The position numbers and the translations under genes are program-made. The notes beneath the pieces are model-generated. The model was not told where the DNA came from and searched no databases. It saw nothing but the letters and a program-made list of their open reading frames with translations. A DNA stretch of 64,000 bases from Microterricola gilva (lineage in GTDB: Bacteria; Actinomycetota; Actinomycetes; Actinomycetales; Microbacteriaceae): NCBI RefSeq assembly GCF_004217495.1, contig NZ_SHLC01000001.1, positions 1,488,001-1,552,000 of the forward strand, written 5' to 3'. Shown here piece by piece: positions 46,146-54,335 of the stretch; the stretch's first letter is position 1, and the number at the start of each line of letters is the position of its first letter.

Positions 46146-48857
46146 GTGCCGACCGATCGCGCCCTCGTTGGCCGTCAATCCGAACTCGTGCGGTTCGGCG
46201 CGCTGTGCGCCCAGACGGGTGCCGGCGGTTCTGTGCTGTTGATCGAAGGCGATCCAGGGGTCGGCAAGACTGCGCTGGTGGACGAGTACGAGCTGATCGC
46301 GCGCGAGCGCGGCATGAGAGTGCTCCGCACCTCCGGCACCCCCGACGAATCCGCCGCACCGTTTTCGGGTCTTCACCTCCTCCTGCACCCGCTGCGCGCG
46401 CAGATCCCGGGACTGCCGGAGCCGCAGCGCGACGCTCTCGAGGTCGCGTTCGGGGCACGGTCCGGCGAGACACCCACAACCTTCCTCGCCGGCGTCGCAA
46501 CCCTGACTCTCCTGTCCGACGCGTCGAGGGAGCACCCGCTGCTCGTGATCGGCGAGGACCTGCATTGGCTTGATCCAGCGTCGCGCCAGACGCTGCTGAT
46601 GGTGGCCAGGCGAGTCTCGTCGGATCCCGTGATCGTGGTCATGACCACCCGCGGCGGCCATGAGTCGGTCGGGACGGAGACGATCGAACGCGTCCGCCTC
46701 GCGCCACTGAGCTTCATCGACGCCAACGCGCTGCTCGATTCCCGGTCCGACAGCCCAGACGGGACGGAACGACGGATGCTTCTGGAGCTGGCGGACGGCA
46801 ATCCCCTCGCCCTCGTCGAGCTCTCCGTTGCCGGCCTCCGCGGCGCTGACCTCAATGTCGTGCCGCTCACGCGCCGGCTCGAACTCGCGTTCGCCGGGCG
46901 ATACGCGGAGCTTTCGCTTGAGGCGCGACTGGGCGTGCTGGCCGGGTCGCTTGGCTGCGATTCCATCGACGACACCTCGGCCGCCATCGCCAGGGCGCTC
47001 GGCGGTGCACCATCGCGCGAGTGGCTGGTGACTGCCGCAGCGGCCGGGTTGCTCGAACCGGTGCATGGCCGCATCAGCCTGCGGCATCCGCTCGTGCGCT
47101 CCGCGGTCGCCAGTGCGGCGCAGCCGCAGGAACGAGCGACCATGCTGCGAGCGCTCGTTGCCACGATCGCAGACCCCGCACGCACGGTGTGGTGGCGGGC
47201 CGACCTCGCGACCGGCACAGATCCCAAGCTCGCGGCGGAGCTGGTGCAGATCGGCGAGGCGGCGCTCGGCGCTGGCGATGCCGTGCTGGCCCTGCGGGCG
47301 CTCCGCCGGGCAGCTGAGCTGACCGTGCCGTCCCCGGCGCGCATCGAGCGACTCCTGCTCGCGGCCGATGCCGCTGGACGCGCGGGGGCGCATCGGACCG
47401 CGGTCGGGCTCCTTGACGAGGCGGATGCCGAGACCGACGACTCCCGCACGCGAGCTCGCACCGCATGGATGCGCGAACTGCTTCCTGTCGAGGAGTCGGC
47501 GCTCACGCGCGGCGACCTGAGACCGGCGACCTCCGCCGTCGAGAACATGCGGCGGTCGGGCGATGCGGACGCGGCGCTCGACGCGCTTCTTCACCTCGCC
47601 TCGATCGCCTGGGACCATTCGAACCACAGTGATCCGGGTCTGGTCATCTCCGAGGCGGCACGTGCCTTCGACCTCGACCCGGATGAGCCCAGGACGCTCC
47701 TGCTTGACGCCGTCACGAATCCGGCAGGGCGGGGGGACGACGTCATCGCACGCATCCGCGATCATGCCGGCATCGACCATGACGACGCGCAGCGTGCCTG
47801 GTACCTCGGCTATGCACTCAATCTGTGCGGGGAGATCGAACCGGCGGCCGAGTACCTGCAGCGCGCGGTCGATGGATTCCGAGAGCACGGCAGTCGGGCG
47901 CTCTTGCCCCACGCGCTGATGGGATTGTCCTGGATTTGCTTCCTGCAGGGCCGGTTCGAACGGGGACGCGCCTGCATCGACGAGTGTGTCACGATCGCCA
48001 TCGACGCCGAGGATCCGGGGCTGGCCACGGCGGCACGGATGGCACTCGCCTGGTACGACGCGTTGGACGGCGCAGTGCCCGACCGCGACGCCATCGCCGG
48101 CTCATCACCGCTCGCGGCCCTCGCGCTCGAAGCTCAATCTCCGCGCGCGACCCTCGTGTTCGCCGAGGGATGCGCCGCGCTGGTCAGCGGCCGTCCCCGC
48201 GACGCCGAGCACGCGCTGCGACGGCTGGCCGATCCGAATGACGGCGTCTACAACCTCATGTTCCGGATCGTCTCCCTGCCCGATCTGGTGGAGGCTGCCG
48301 TGTTGCTTGGCCATAGACCGCTGGCGGGAGCCCAGCTCGCCGCCATGACCGAGCTTCAGGAAGGCTGGCATGCGCCCGTCCTTTCTGCCGCACTCGGCTA
48401 CTCACGGATCGTGCTGTGCGATGACGCACGCCTCGACGAGGAGTCCGAGAGGCTCGAGCGCCATCCGCTGCCCATCCCGTTTCTTCAGGCGCGTGCGCAC
48501 CTTCACCTCGGCACGCGCCTGCGTCGGATGCGGCGAACCGCCGACAGCCGCAGCCACCTGCGCATGGCACTCGCCCTCTTCGAAAGCTTCCCCGCCACCA
48601 TGTGGGCGCAGCGCGCGCGCGACGAGCTCCGCGCTGGCGGCGTGCGGCTGCCCGATGTCGCGCCGTCCGGGCGCCACGTGCTGACGCCGCAGGAACTCCG
48701 AGTCGCCGAGCTTGCCGCCGTTGGGCTGAGCAACCGCGAGATCGCTGAGCGCCTGTTCTTGTCTCCACGCACGATCGGCGCCCACCTCTACACGGCGTTC
48801 CGCAAGCTCGGTATCACCGCGCGGGAGCAACTCGGAGGCGCGCTTCGATCCGAGTGA
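46146..48857 (+). CDS. Large ATPase LuxR-family regulator (LAL/MalT-like)
   Basis: A 903-residue regulator. The N-terminal AAA/STAND ATPase has Walker A GDPGVGKT (35-42) and a Walker B-like LLVIGEDLHWLD near 135; a long helical, TPR-like middle follows; the LuxR helix-turn-helix lies in the last 60 residues (LTPQELRVAELAAVGLSNRE). LAL proteins activate targets on ligand binding. The GTG at 46146 lies 6 nt after CATACT (46134-46139), so it is probably leaderless. The frame runs upstream through the tRNA, which is not coding. First gene of the tRNA-bracketed block. Confidence 0.9.
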   Translation: MPTDRALVGRQSELVRFGALCAQTGAGGSVLLIEGDPGVGKTALVDEYELIARERGMRVLRTSGTPDESAAPFSGLHLLLHPLRAQIPGLPEPQRDALEVAFGARSGETPTTFLAGVATLTLLSDASREHPLLVIGEDLHWLDPASRQTLLMVARRVSSDPVIVVMTTRGGHESVGTETIERVRLAPLSFIDANALLDSRSDSPDGTERRMLLELADGNPLALVELSVAGLRGADLNVVPLTRRLELAFAGRYAELSLEARLGVLAGSLGCDSIDDTSAAIARALGGAPSREWLVTAAAAGLLEPVHGRISLRHPLVRSAVASAAQPQERATMLRALVATIADPARTVWWRADLATGTDPKLAAELVQIGEAALGAGDAVLALRALRRAAELTVPSPARIERLLLAADAAGRAGAHRTAVGLLDEADAETDDSRTRARTAWMRELLPVEESALTRGDLRPATSAVENMRRSGDADAALDALLHLASIAWDHSNHSDPGLVISEAARAFDLDPDEPRTLLLDAVTNPAGRGDDVIARIRDHAGIDHDDAQRAWYLGYALNLCGEIEPAAEYLQRAVDGFREHGSRALLPHALMGLSWICFLQGRFERGRACIDECVTIAIDAEDPGLATAARMALAWYDALDGAVPDRDAIAGSSPLAALALEAQSPRATLVFAEGCAALVSGRPRDAEHALRRLADPNDGVYNLMFRIVSLPDLVEAAVLLGHRPLAGAQLAAMTELQEGWHAPVLSAALGYSRIVLCDDARLDEESERLERHPLPIPFLQARAHLHLGTRLRRMRRTADSRSHLRMALALFESFPATMWAQRARDELRAGGVRLPDVAPSGRHVLTPQELRVAELAAVGLSNREIAERLFLSPRTIGAHLYTAFRKLGITAREQLGGALRSE

Positions 48858-48883
48858 TCCGTCCAGCCGGATCGCGGTCAGCG

Positions 48884-49744
48884 TCAGGCCGTTGCCGCCA
48901 GAGCACCAACGCGGGAGACGAAGTCGAGCGAGGCCTGGGCGACCTCGGCCCACCCGTGGTCGATCGTCAGGGAATGGCCGCGGTTCGGCATCACCAGCAT
49001 CTCGGTCGTGCCGGGATTCTTCGACTGGATCTTGAAGGCCTGCTCAGTGGGCTTGAGGGGCACCGTGTGGTCGAGCTCTCCTCCGATGATCAGGAGGGGT
49101 CCGCGGTCCGGGTTCTTCGAATCGACCTTTGTCTCGCTGAAAGGGTTGAGGTTGGCTGTCACGACCTGAAAGATGGGGTTGCCCGCCGCTGCGACGTGGA
49201 ATTCCTCGTAGAGGGCGCGCGCTTCGTCCTCCTCGAGGGCATTCGCCCAGCCGTACGAGAAGTCCTCGAACGTCAGCGTGACGCCATGCTTCAGGCTGGT
49301 GCCGGGGTGCGAGACGACAGGTGCCGACGATTTGAAGGAGGAGATGGGCACCGCCAAGACCCCCTGGAACGGTGCGGGATCGACCGCTACGGTGGCGACG
49401 GATGCCCCGAGACCGGCGAGCTTCTGCGCGATCAGTCCGCCGAACGAGTGGCCGACGATGGCCGGCTTCATGGTGAGGGCGGTGATCGCCTCGAGGTAGT
49501 GGTCAGTGACCTCCTGCACCATCTTCTCAGCGAACGCGTCGGGGTTCGCCCTCGCATCCTCGACCGATTCGGGGTCGTCGGGCCACCCAGGGGCGATGCT
49601 CGTGAAGCCCGCTTCCTCGAAGCGGGCGCGCCAGCGGTCCCAACTGCTGGAGAGCAGCCACAGGCCGTGCACGAAGACGACGGGACGGAGCCCGGATTGG
49701 TTGGCTCGTTCAATCTCGGCGAGCTCGTGAGTGGTCAGTGCCAT
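48884..49744 (-). CDS. Alpha/beta hydrolase
   Basis: A 286-residue esterase-type hydrolase. Oxyanion region FVHGLWLLSSSW near residue 24, nucleophile elbow GHSFGG with Ser100, then Asp225 (GELDHTVP) and His257 (NRGHS): a complete catalytic triad. The substrate is not known. ATG at 49744 has a GAGGAGA ribosome site. It is convergent with the large LuxR gene and divergent from the SDR gene. Confidence 0.9.
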   Translation of the reverse strand: MALTTHELAEIERANQSGLRPVVFVHGLWLLSSSWDRWRARFEEAGFTSIAPGWPDDPESVEDARANPDAFAEKMVQEVTDHYLEAITALTMKPAIVGHSFGGLIAQKLAGLGASVATVAVDPAPFQGVLAVPISSFKSSAPVVSHPGTSLKHGVTLTFEDFSYGWANALEEDEARALYEEFHVAAAGNPIFQVVTANLNPFSETKVDSKNPDRGPLLIIGGELDHTVPLKPTEQAFKIQSKNPGTTEMLVMPNRGHSLTIDHGWAEVAQASLDFVSRVGALAATA

Positions 49745-49893
49745 GGTGGTCTCCTCATCGTGGGTGAACACCGACAAGCGTCCTCCGCACATGGTGCGAC
49801 GGCATCCGTCGTTCATACCTAAGTTCACGGCCGGAGTGCCCTAGATAGAGTGCGAAGCCGGCGAAACGCGGTGCTCGGACCCGCACGCCGCTG

Positions 49894-49899
49894 TACGGT
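49894..49899 (+). promoter_or_regulatory. Leaderless -10 for the SDR gene
   Basis: TACGGT ends 6 nt before the ATG at 49906 with no ribosome site between. Same geometry as the other leaderless genes here; weaker hexamer. Confidence 0.4.
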
Positions 49900-49905
49900 T
49901 GCCGC

Positions 49906-50679
49906 ATGGATCTGACATTGAGTGGACGCGTTGCGGTGGTGACCGGCGCGAGTCGCGGGATCGGTGTGGCAGTCACCCGTTCGCTCCTGCGAGAAGGCTG
50001 CACGGTGATCGGGATAGCGCGAGGGCCCAGACCCGAAGACGACGACCTTCGAGACCAGGATGGTTACACCTACATCCGCGCCGACCTCTCCCGTTCGGAC
50101 GCGATCGAGGCGCTCGCCGATGCACTTCCAGGCAGGATCGATGTGCTCGTCAACAACGTCGGCTCCGCACCGCCGCGGCCAGGCGGGTTCGGCAGCATCA
50201 CAGACGAGGACTGGACCGGCACACTCTCACTCAATCTGCTCGCCGCGGTGCGAATGACCAGGATGGCTCTGCCGCGAATCCCTTCCGGCGGCGCAATCGT
50301 CAACGTCGCGTCCGAGAATTCGAAGCTCCCGGACCCTCTGGTGATGGATTACAGCGTCGCCAAGGCCGGCCTGCTGAGCTTCACGAAGTCTCTGTCAAAG
50401 GAGCTCGGGCCGACCGGTGTGCGGGTGAACTCGATCAGCCCCGGCCCGGTGGCGACTGACTTGTGGCTCGGGTCTGGCGGCGTGGCCGAGCAACTCGCCG
50501 CCGCGACGGGTGGCAACCCTGAGCAGGTCCGTGCCGGAGCAGAGCAGGCGATGCCAACGGGACGGTTCACCCGCCCAGAAGAAGTCGCCGATCTCATTGC
50601 CGTCCTCGCCAGCCCGCGCTTCGGGAACGTGACCGGATCGGACTTCGTCATTGACGGGGGCATGCGACCCACAATGTGA
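49906..50679 (+). CDS. Short-chain dehydrogenase/reductase
   Basis: A 257-residue SDR. Cofactor motif TGASRGIG (residues 13-20), NNVG at 83-86, and the catalytic set Asn110, Ser136, Tyr149 and Lys153 (YSVAK) are intact. The acceptor cannot be predicted; FabG-like ketoreductases and sugar or aldehyde dehydrogenases share this layout. No Shine-Dalgarno; TACGGT lies 6 nt before the ATG. Confidence 0.9.
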   Translation: MDLTLSGRVAVVTGASRGIGVAVTRSLLREGCTVIGIARGPRPEDDDLRDQDGYTYIRADLSRSDAIEALADALPGRIDVLVNNVGSAPPRPGGFGSITDEDWTGTLSLNLLAAVRMTRMALPRIPSGGAIVNVASENSKLPDPLVMDYSVAKAGLLSFTKSLSKELGPTGVRVNSISPGPVATDLWLGSGGVAEQLAAATGGNPEQVRAGAEQAMPTGRFTRPEEVADLIAVLASPRFGNVTGSDFVIDGGMRPTM

Positions 50680-50723
50680 GGGCGATGCTGGAATGTAGGC
50701 TTCAGCTGAGGTCAAATGGAGGC

Positions 50724-51755
50724 GTGCAGCAGGACATCGCCCGCGTGACGACGACCGACGGCACCGGCGTGGCGTATGCCTCGATCGGCGTCGGCCGGCC
50801 ACTGGTGTACGTGTCTGGCTGGCTCAGTCACCTGCAGCTGAGCTGGGAGCTGCCAGAAGAGCGGGAGTTCCTCGAAGGCCTGGCGCAGGGCTGCCGGCTC
50901 GTGCGCTACGACCGCGCCGGATGCGGGTTGTCGGCTCCGTCGACCCGGTCGCCGTCGTTGGCTTCCGAGCTCGATCAACTTGCCGCGGTCGTTGCGACAC
51001 TCGGTCCAGAACCCTTCGACCTGGTCGGCACGTCGATGGGTGCGCTGGTCGCGGTGGCGTGGACGGCAGCACACCCTTACACCGTCCGGCGGCTGGTGCT
51101 CTACGGCGGCTGGGTGTCCGGCGCAGACATTTCCCCGCCCAGCGCGCGGGAGCACCTCCTCGCGCTGGTCGAGTCACACTGGGGGCTCGGCTCCGACGTT
51201 CTCACCGACATCTTCGCGCCCGACGCCGATGCTGCGATGCGCACGGAGTTCGCTCGCTACCAACGCGCGTCCTCGACCGCCGCAACGGCGCGGGCACTTC
51301 TGGCGATGAGCTACGAGCTCGACGTCGCAGACCTTCTGGCGCGGGTGAGCACCCCGACCCTGGTGGTGCACCGTGCCCAGGACCGGGCCGCTCCCGTCGA
51401 GCAGGCCGAAGCGCTTGCCGACGGCATATCCGGAGCGCGCCTTGTGGTGCTGCCCGGCCGCTCGCACCTGCCGTACGCTGGCGACGCCCACACGCTCGTG
51501 ACGACGATCCGTCGCTTCCTCGGCCTGCGCACGCCGAGCCGCGGCGCCCGCACCCTGACGGCCAGGCAGCTCGAGGTCGCCGCGTTGGTCAGCCAGGGAT
51601 GCACGAACCGCGAGATCGCCGCACGGCTGGGCATTGACGAACGTTCCGCAGAGGGGCACGTCGAACGGATCCGGCTCCGCCTCGGCTTTCGGTCGCGAGC
51701 CCAGATCGCCGCGTGGTACGCCGCCCACCCGGACCGGTCACAAGCGGCGAAGTAG
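50724..51755 (+). CDS. Alpha/beta hydrolase fused to a LuxR DNA-binding domain
   Basis: A 343-residue protein. Residues 1-265 are an alpha/beta hydrolase with the full triad: Ser104 in GTSMGA, Asp220 in RAQDRAAP and His248 in GRSHLPY. Residues 277-340 are a LuxR-type helix-turn-helix (LTARQLEVAALVSQGCTNRE). It could sense or destroy a small ester or lactone and control transcription. GTG at 50724 has TGGAGG just upstream and gives the usual N-terminus of this hydrolase group; a GTG at 50676, overlapping the SDR stop, is an alternative. Confidence 0.85.
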   Translation: MQQDIARVTTTDGTGVAYASIGVGRPLVYVSGWLSHLQLSWELPEEREFLEGLAQGCRLVRYDRAGCGLSAPSTRSPSLASELDQLAAVVATLGPEPFDLVGTSMGALVAVAWTAAHPYTVRRLVLYGGWVSGADISPPSAREHLLALVESHWGLGSDVLTDIFAPDADAAMRTEFARYQRASSTAATARALLAMSYELDVADLLARVSTPTLVVHRAQDRAAPVEQAEALADGISGARLVVLPGRSHLPYAGDAHTLVTTIRRFLGLRTPSRGARTLTARQLEVAALVSQGCTNREIAARLGIDERSAEGHVERIRLRLGFRSRAQIAAWYAAHPDRSQAAK

Positions 51756-51803
51756 GGTAGTTCCACGCCTGACCCTGCCGACAGCGTCCTGCATGCTGGG
51801 CAG

Positions 51804-52472
51804 ATGGACCACTACTCAACCACCGCAACCTCCTCGGCGCCCGGCTTCGAGCTTCACGCCGCGCGCGGCCGTTTCAACGCCGCGTTCTTCCGGGTGATGG
51901 ACCCGTACATGGAGGGGACGCTTCGCCGGCAGAAACGACGCGTGTTCGCGGGGCTCCCTCGGGTCGTCGTCGAGATCGGGTCCGGTGTCGGTGCCAACCT
52001 CCGGTACCTCCCGGCCGGCGGCACCCTCGTCGCCATCGAGCCGAACCGACACATGCACGGACTGCTGCGCGCAGCGGCCAGCCGGGCCGGCGTGAAACTT
52101 GACCTTCGCGAGCGCATGGCCGAACAGACCGGTCTCCCCGACCACAGCGCGGACACCGTGATCTCCTCCCTCGTGCTCTGCTCAGTGCAGGATCCGGCCG
52201 CTGTGCTCGCCGAGATCCGGCGTGTGCTGCGTCCGGGTGGCACGTTCCGCTTCCTTGAGCACGTTGTGGCCGGGAGCGGTACGCCCACCCGTGCCGCTCA
52301 GCGAATCCTCCGGCGTCCGTGGGCGTGGACGTTCGAAGGCTGTTCGTGCGAACGGGATCTGGAGGGTTCGCTGCGCGCCGCCGGCTTCGGGAGCGTCGCC
52401 ATCGAGCGCTATCGGGTCCACACTCCGTTCCTCCCGTTCAACACCCACATTGCCGGCATCGCGCGGGCATAG
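51804..52472 (+). CDS. SAM-dependent methyltransferase, METTL7-like
   Basis: A 222-residue class I methyltransferase. Motif I VVEIGSGVGANLRYL lies near residue 51, followed by IEPNRHMH, LVLCSVQDPAAVLAEIRRVLRPGG and a C-terminal FEGCSCERDLEGSLRAAGF. The last stretch resembles the GC..R-containing end of the animal METTL7 thiol methyltransferases; this is recalled, not searched. The target is unknown. Between the LuxR fusion and the thioesterase; CATGCT lies 6 nt before the ATG. Confidence 0.85.
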   Translation: MDHYSTTATSSAPGFELHAARGRFNAAFFRVMDPYMEGTLRRQKRRVFAGLPRVVVEIGSGVGANLRYLPAGGTLVAIEPNRHMHGLLRAAASRAGVKLDLRERMAEQTGLPDHSADTVISSLVLCSVQDPAAVLAEIRRVLRPGGTFRFLEHVVAGSGTPTRAAQRILRRPWAWTFEGCSCERDLEGSLRAAGFGSVAIERYRVHTPFLPFNTHIAGIARA

Positions 52473-52503
52473 GGCCACACTTCACCACGAAAGGACTGTC
52501 ACC

Positions 52504-52947
52504 ATGTCCACCTCATCGATCTGGCACGGTCAGGTGCCGCCGAGCGTTCTCACGGAGATGAGCCGAGGCTCCCTCATCGAAACGCTCGGCATCGAAGTCA
52601 CCGGGATCATGCCCGATTCTCTGCACGGTCGAATGCCCGTCGATGCGCGCACAACGCAGCCGGCCGGAGTGCTCCACGGCGGTGCGTCCGTCGCATTCGC
52701 CGAGACGCTCACCTCGGTTGCGGGCTTCCTCGCCGTCGATCGAAACCGTTTCCATGTGGTCGGACTGGAGATCAACGCCAACCATGTGCGTCCGGTCTCC
52801 GATGGCTGGGTGCACGGCGAGGCCAGGGCGCTCTCCCTCGGCCGGTCGATCCAGGTCTGGGAGGTCCGGATCACGGACGAGGACGGCCGGCTCGTCTGCA
52901 TCTCGCGTTGCACCCTCGCGGTGCTCGCGACCCCGTCGCGATACTGA
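52504..52947 (+). CDS. Hotdog thioesterase, YdiI/MenI type
   Basis: A 147-residue acyl-CoA thioesterase. MPVDARTTQPAGVLHGGAS, the catalytic Glu67 in FAETLTSVAGF, and VVGLEINANHVR closely follow E. coli YdiI, which hydrolyses 1,4-dihydroxy-2-naphthoyl-CoA in menaquinone synthesis and has side activity on aromatic acyl-CoAs. No men genes lie nearby, so the natural substrate is open. AAAGGA precedes the ATG. Confidence 0.9.
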   Translation: MSTSSIWHGQVPPSVLTEMSRGSLIETLGIEVTGIMPDSLHGRMPVDARTTQPAGVLHGGASVAFAETLTSVAGFLAVDRNRFHVVGLEINANHVRPVSDGWVHGEARALSLGRSIQVWEVRITDEDGRLVCISRCTLAVLATPSRY

Positions 52948-53028
52948 GGGGGAGCAACCCGCGCGCAAGCCGGGTGCCGGAATGTAGTACAGTAGACGAG
53001 TTGCTTCGGAGGAATCGGAAGTGATTTC

Positions 53029-53101
53029 GGGTCTGTGGCGCAGCTGGTAGCGCACCTGCATGGCATGCAGGGGGTCGGGAGTTCGAGTCTCCCCAGATCC
53101 A
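53029..53101 (+). tRNA. tRNA-Ala (anticodon GGC), second copy, CCA not encoded
   Basis: The 73 nt are identical to 45965-46037, including G3-U70 and anticodon GGC. The next bases are CCG rather than CCA, so the 3' end needs CCA addition. The upstream AGTTGCTNCGGAGGAATCGG and the downstream hairpin are also related to those of copy 1 but diverged. Confidence 0.98.
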
Positions 53102-53108
53102 CCGAATG

Positions 53109-53138
53109 CCCCTGATGAATCACGAGATTTGTCAGGGG
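53109..53138 (+). terminator. Terminator of tRNA-Ala copy 2
   Basis: A 13-bp stem (53109-53121 with 53126-53138) followed by TTGTTTC. Compared with copy 1, one stem pair differs on both arms (CCCCGA/TCGGGG versus CCCCTGA/TCAGGGG), so the fold is conserved. Confidence 0.85.
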
Positions 53139-53220
53139 TTGTTTCGTTGAAACGGCCTGAGATCGGCACTCGCCGCCCCGCACGGGGGACCTGGGACGAC
53201 GACCGTCTTCTCCCGATGGC

Positions 53221-53226
53221 TAGACT
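53221..53226 (+). promoter_or_regulatory. Leaderless -10 for the 324-residue hypothetical
   Basis: TAGACT ends 6 nt before the ATG at 53233, and no ribosome site is present. Confidence 0.5.
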
Positions 53227-53232
53227 TGTCCG

Positions 53233-54207
53233 ATGTCGTATCGCGCGGAGCTGCTCGGGATCGTGGATGAACTCAAGGGGCGGCTGCCGCGCGTGTGCGG
53301 GCTCACAGGGCGGCTGGCTTCGTTGAACGACGGCATGCTGAAGACCTGGAACGATGCCGCAGAGATCGAGTACTCACTGCCGACGACGCTTCCGCCAGCG
53401 GCAGAACTGCTCGCGGTCGCATCAGACCCGACGGCCGACCCTGAGCTCGCGGCGAGAGTCGGTCAGGAGCTGTGGATCGTCTCCGGCGACCTCACCGCAC
53501 CGGCTGTGCGAGTCGCGATCCCGGCGGACGGCGCTGCCTTCCTGCCATCCGGTCGGCTGATCGTGACCGCGCCAAGCGAGCCACGTGAGGGCGCGGACTT
53601 CTCCGAGTCGCACCGCGTTATTCTGCTCGAGTCGACGGGCGAGGTGGTCGACGAGGCGGTCGTCGTCGCCCTCGACCCAGAGCCGCACCTCCTTCGCCAC
53701 CCCGTGGATGCGGCCATCGTCTGCGACTTCGTGATGGGGCAGGACGGCAGCCTGCTGACGGTCATCCGTGACGTTGACGGCAGACTCGACGTCGAGGAGG
53801 TCCTCCGCGCGGAGGACCTCGTGACGCTGTCGTTCAGCCCGCTCGGGGACCAGGTCTTGTTCGGCCCTTACCCGTCCGATCCCGAACGAGCCGTCGTGGC
53901 GACCTGGCCAGGACTCGCGATCGACTCGACCCTCGACGCCGAGAGCCTCGAGCTCGAGACGGGCTTCGACATCACTGGTGGTCATCTCGCCGACGGTCGC
54001 ATCCTGCTCCTTGCTGCCGAAACGGGGCCGGTGGTCGCCGACCGGGACCTCGCGGAGGCGGCCCTCGTCGAGATGGTTGACCTCGACGACTACGTCGGCG
54101 ATGGCTTCGTCGAGAGCATCGCGCCGCTCGGTGCGGAAACCTTCGCAGCGGTGCTCTGGGAAGCCGGTCAGCGCACGACCACCGTCTGGCGCCTCGTCGC
54201 GCGGTGA
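53233..54207 (+). CDS. Hypothetical acidic cytoplasmic protein, 324 residues
   Basis: I do not recognise this protein. It has no signal peptide or membrane helix. It is rich in Asp, Glu, Val and Leu, with many short hydrophobic strands separated by charged turns (for example RVAIPADGAAFLPSGRLIV and LSFSPLGDQVLFGPYPSD), which could be a beta-propeller-like fold; that is a guess. The start is set by the TAGACT-6-ATG arrangement. It stands alone between the second tRNA-Ala and the MATE gene. Confidence 0.75.
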   Translation: MSYRAELLGIVDELKGRLPRVCGLTGRLASLNDGMLKTWNDAAEIEYSLPTTLPPAAELLAVASDPTADPELAARVGQELWIVSGDLTAPAVRVAIPADGAAFLPSGRLIVTAPSEPREGADFSESHRVILLESTGEVVDEAVVVALDPEPHLLRHPVDAAIVCDFVMGQDGSLLTVIRDVDGRLDVEEVLRAEDLVTLSFSPLGDQVLFGPYPSDPERAVVATWPGLAIDSTLDAESLELETGFDITGGHLADGRILLLAAETGPVVADRDLAEAALVEMVDLDDYVGDGFVESIAPLGAETFAAVLWEAGQRTTTVWRLVAR

Positions 54208-54335
54208 TACCCCGTGAACGACTGGGCCGTCGACCGGGCGTTGTGCGTCATCCGGTGCTTTTCCAGCTATAGGATCGTTGGCAGCGCAAACATCGGCGCA
54301 TTCTCCCTTCACCTTCCCCCACCTGTTGAGAGCTC

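Noticed and set aside
45965-53104. The two tRNA-Ala copies as simple attL/attR of an integrative element
   Set aside because: No integrase, excisionase or mobility gene lies between them, and the similarity covers the promoter side, the whole tRNA and the terminator, with old divergence in the flanks. Kept as a finding only in the broader sense of a bracketed block.
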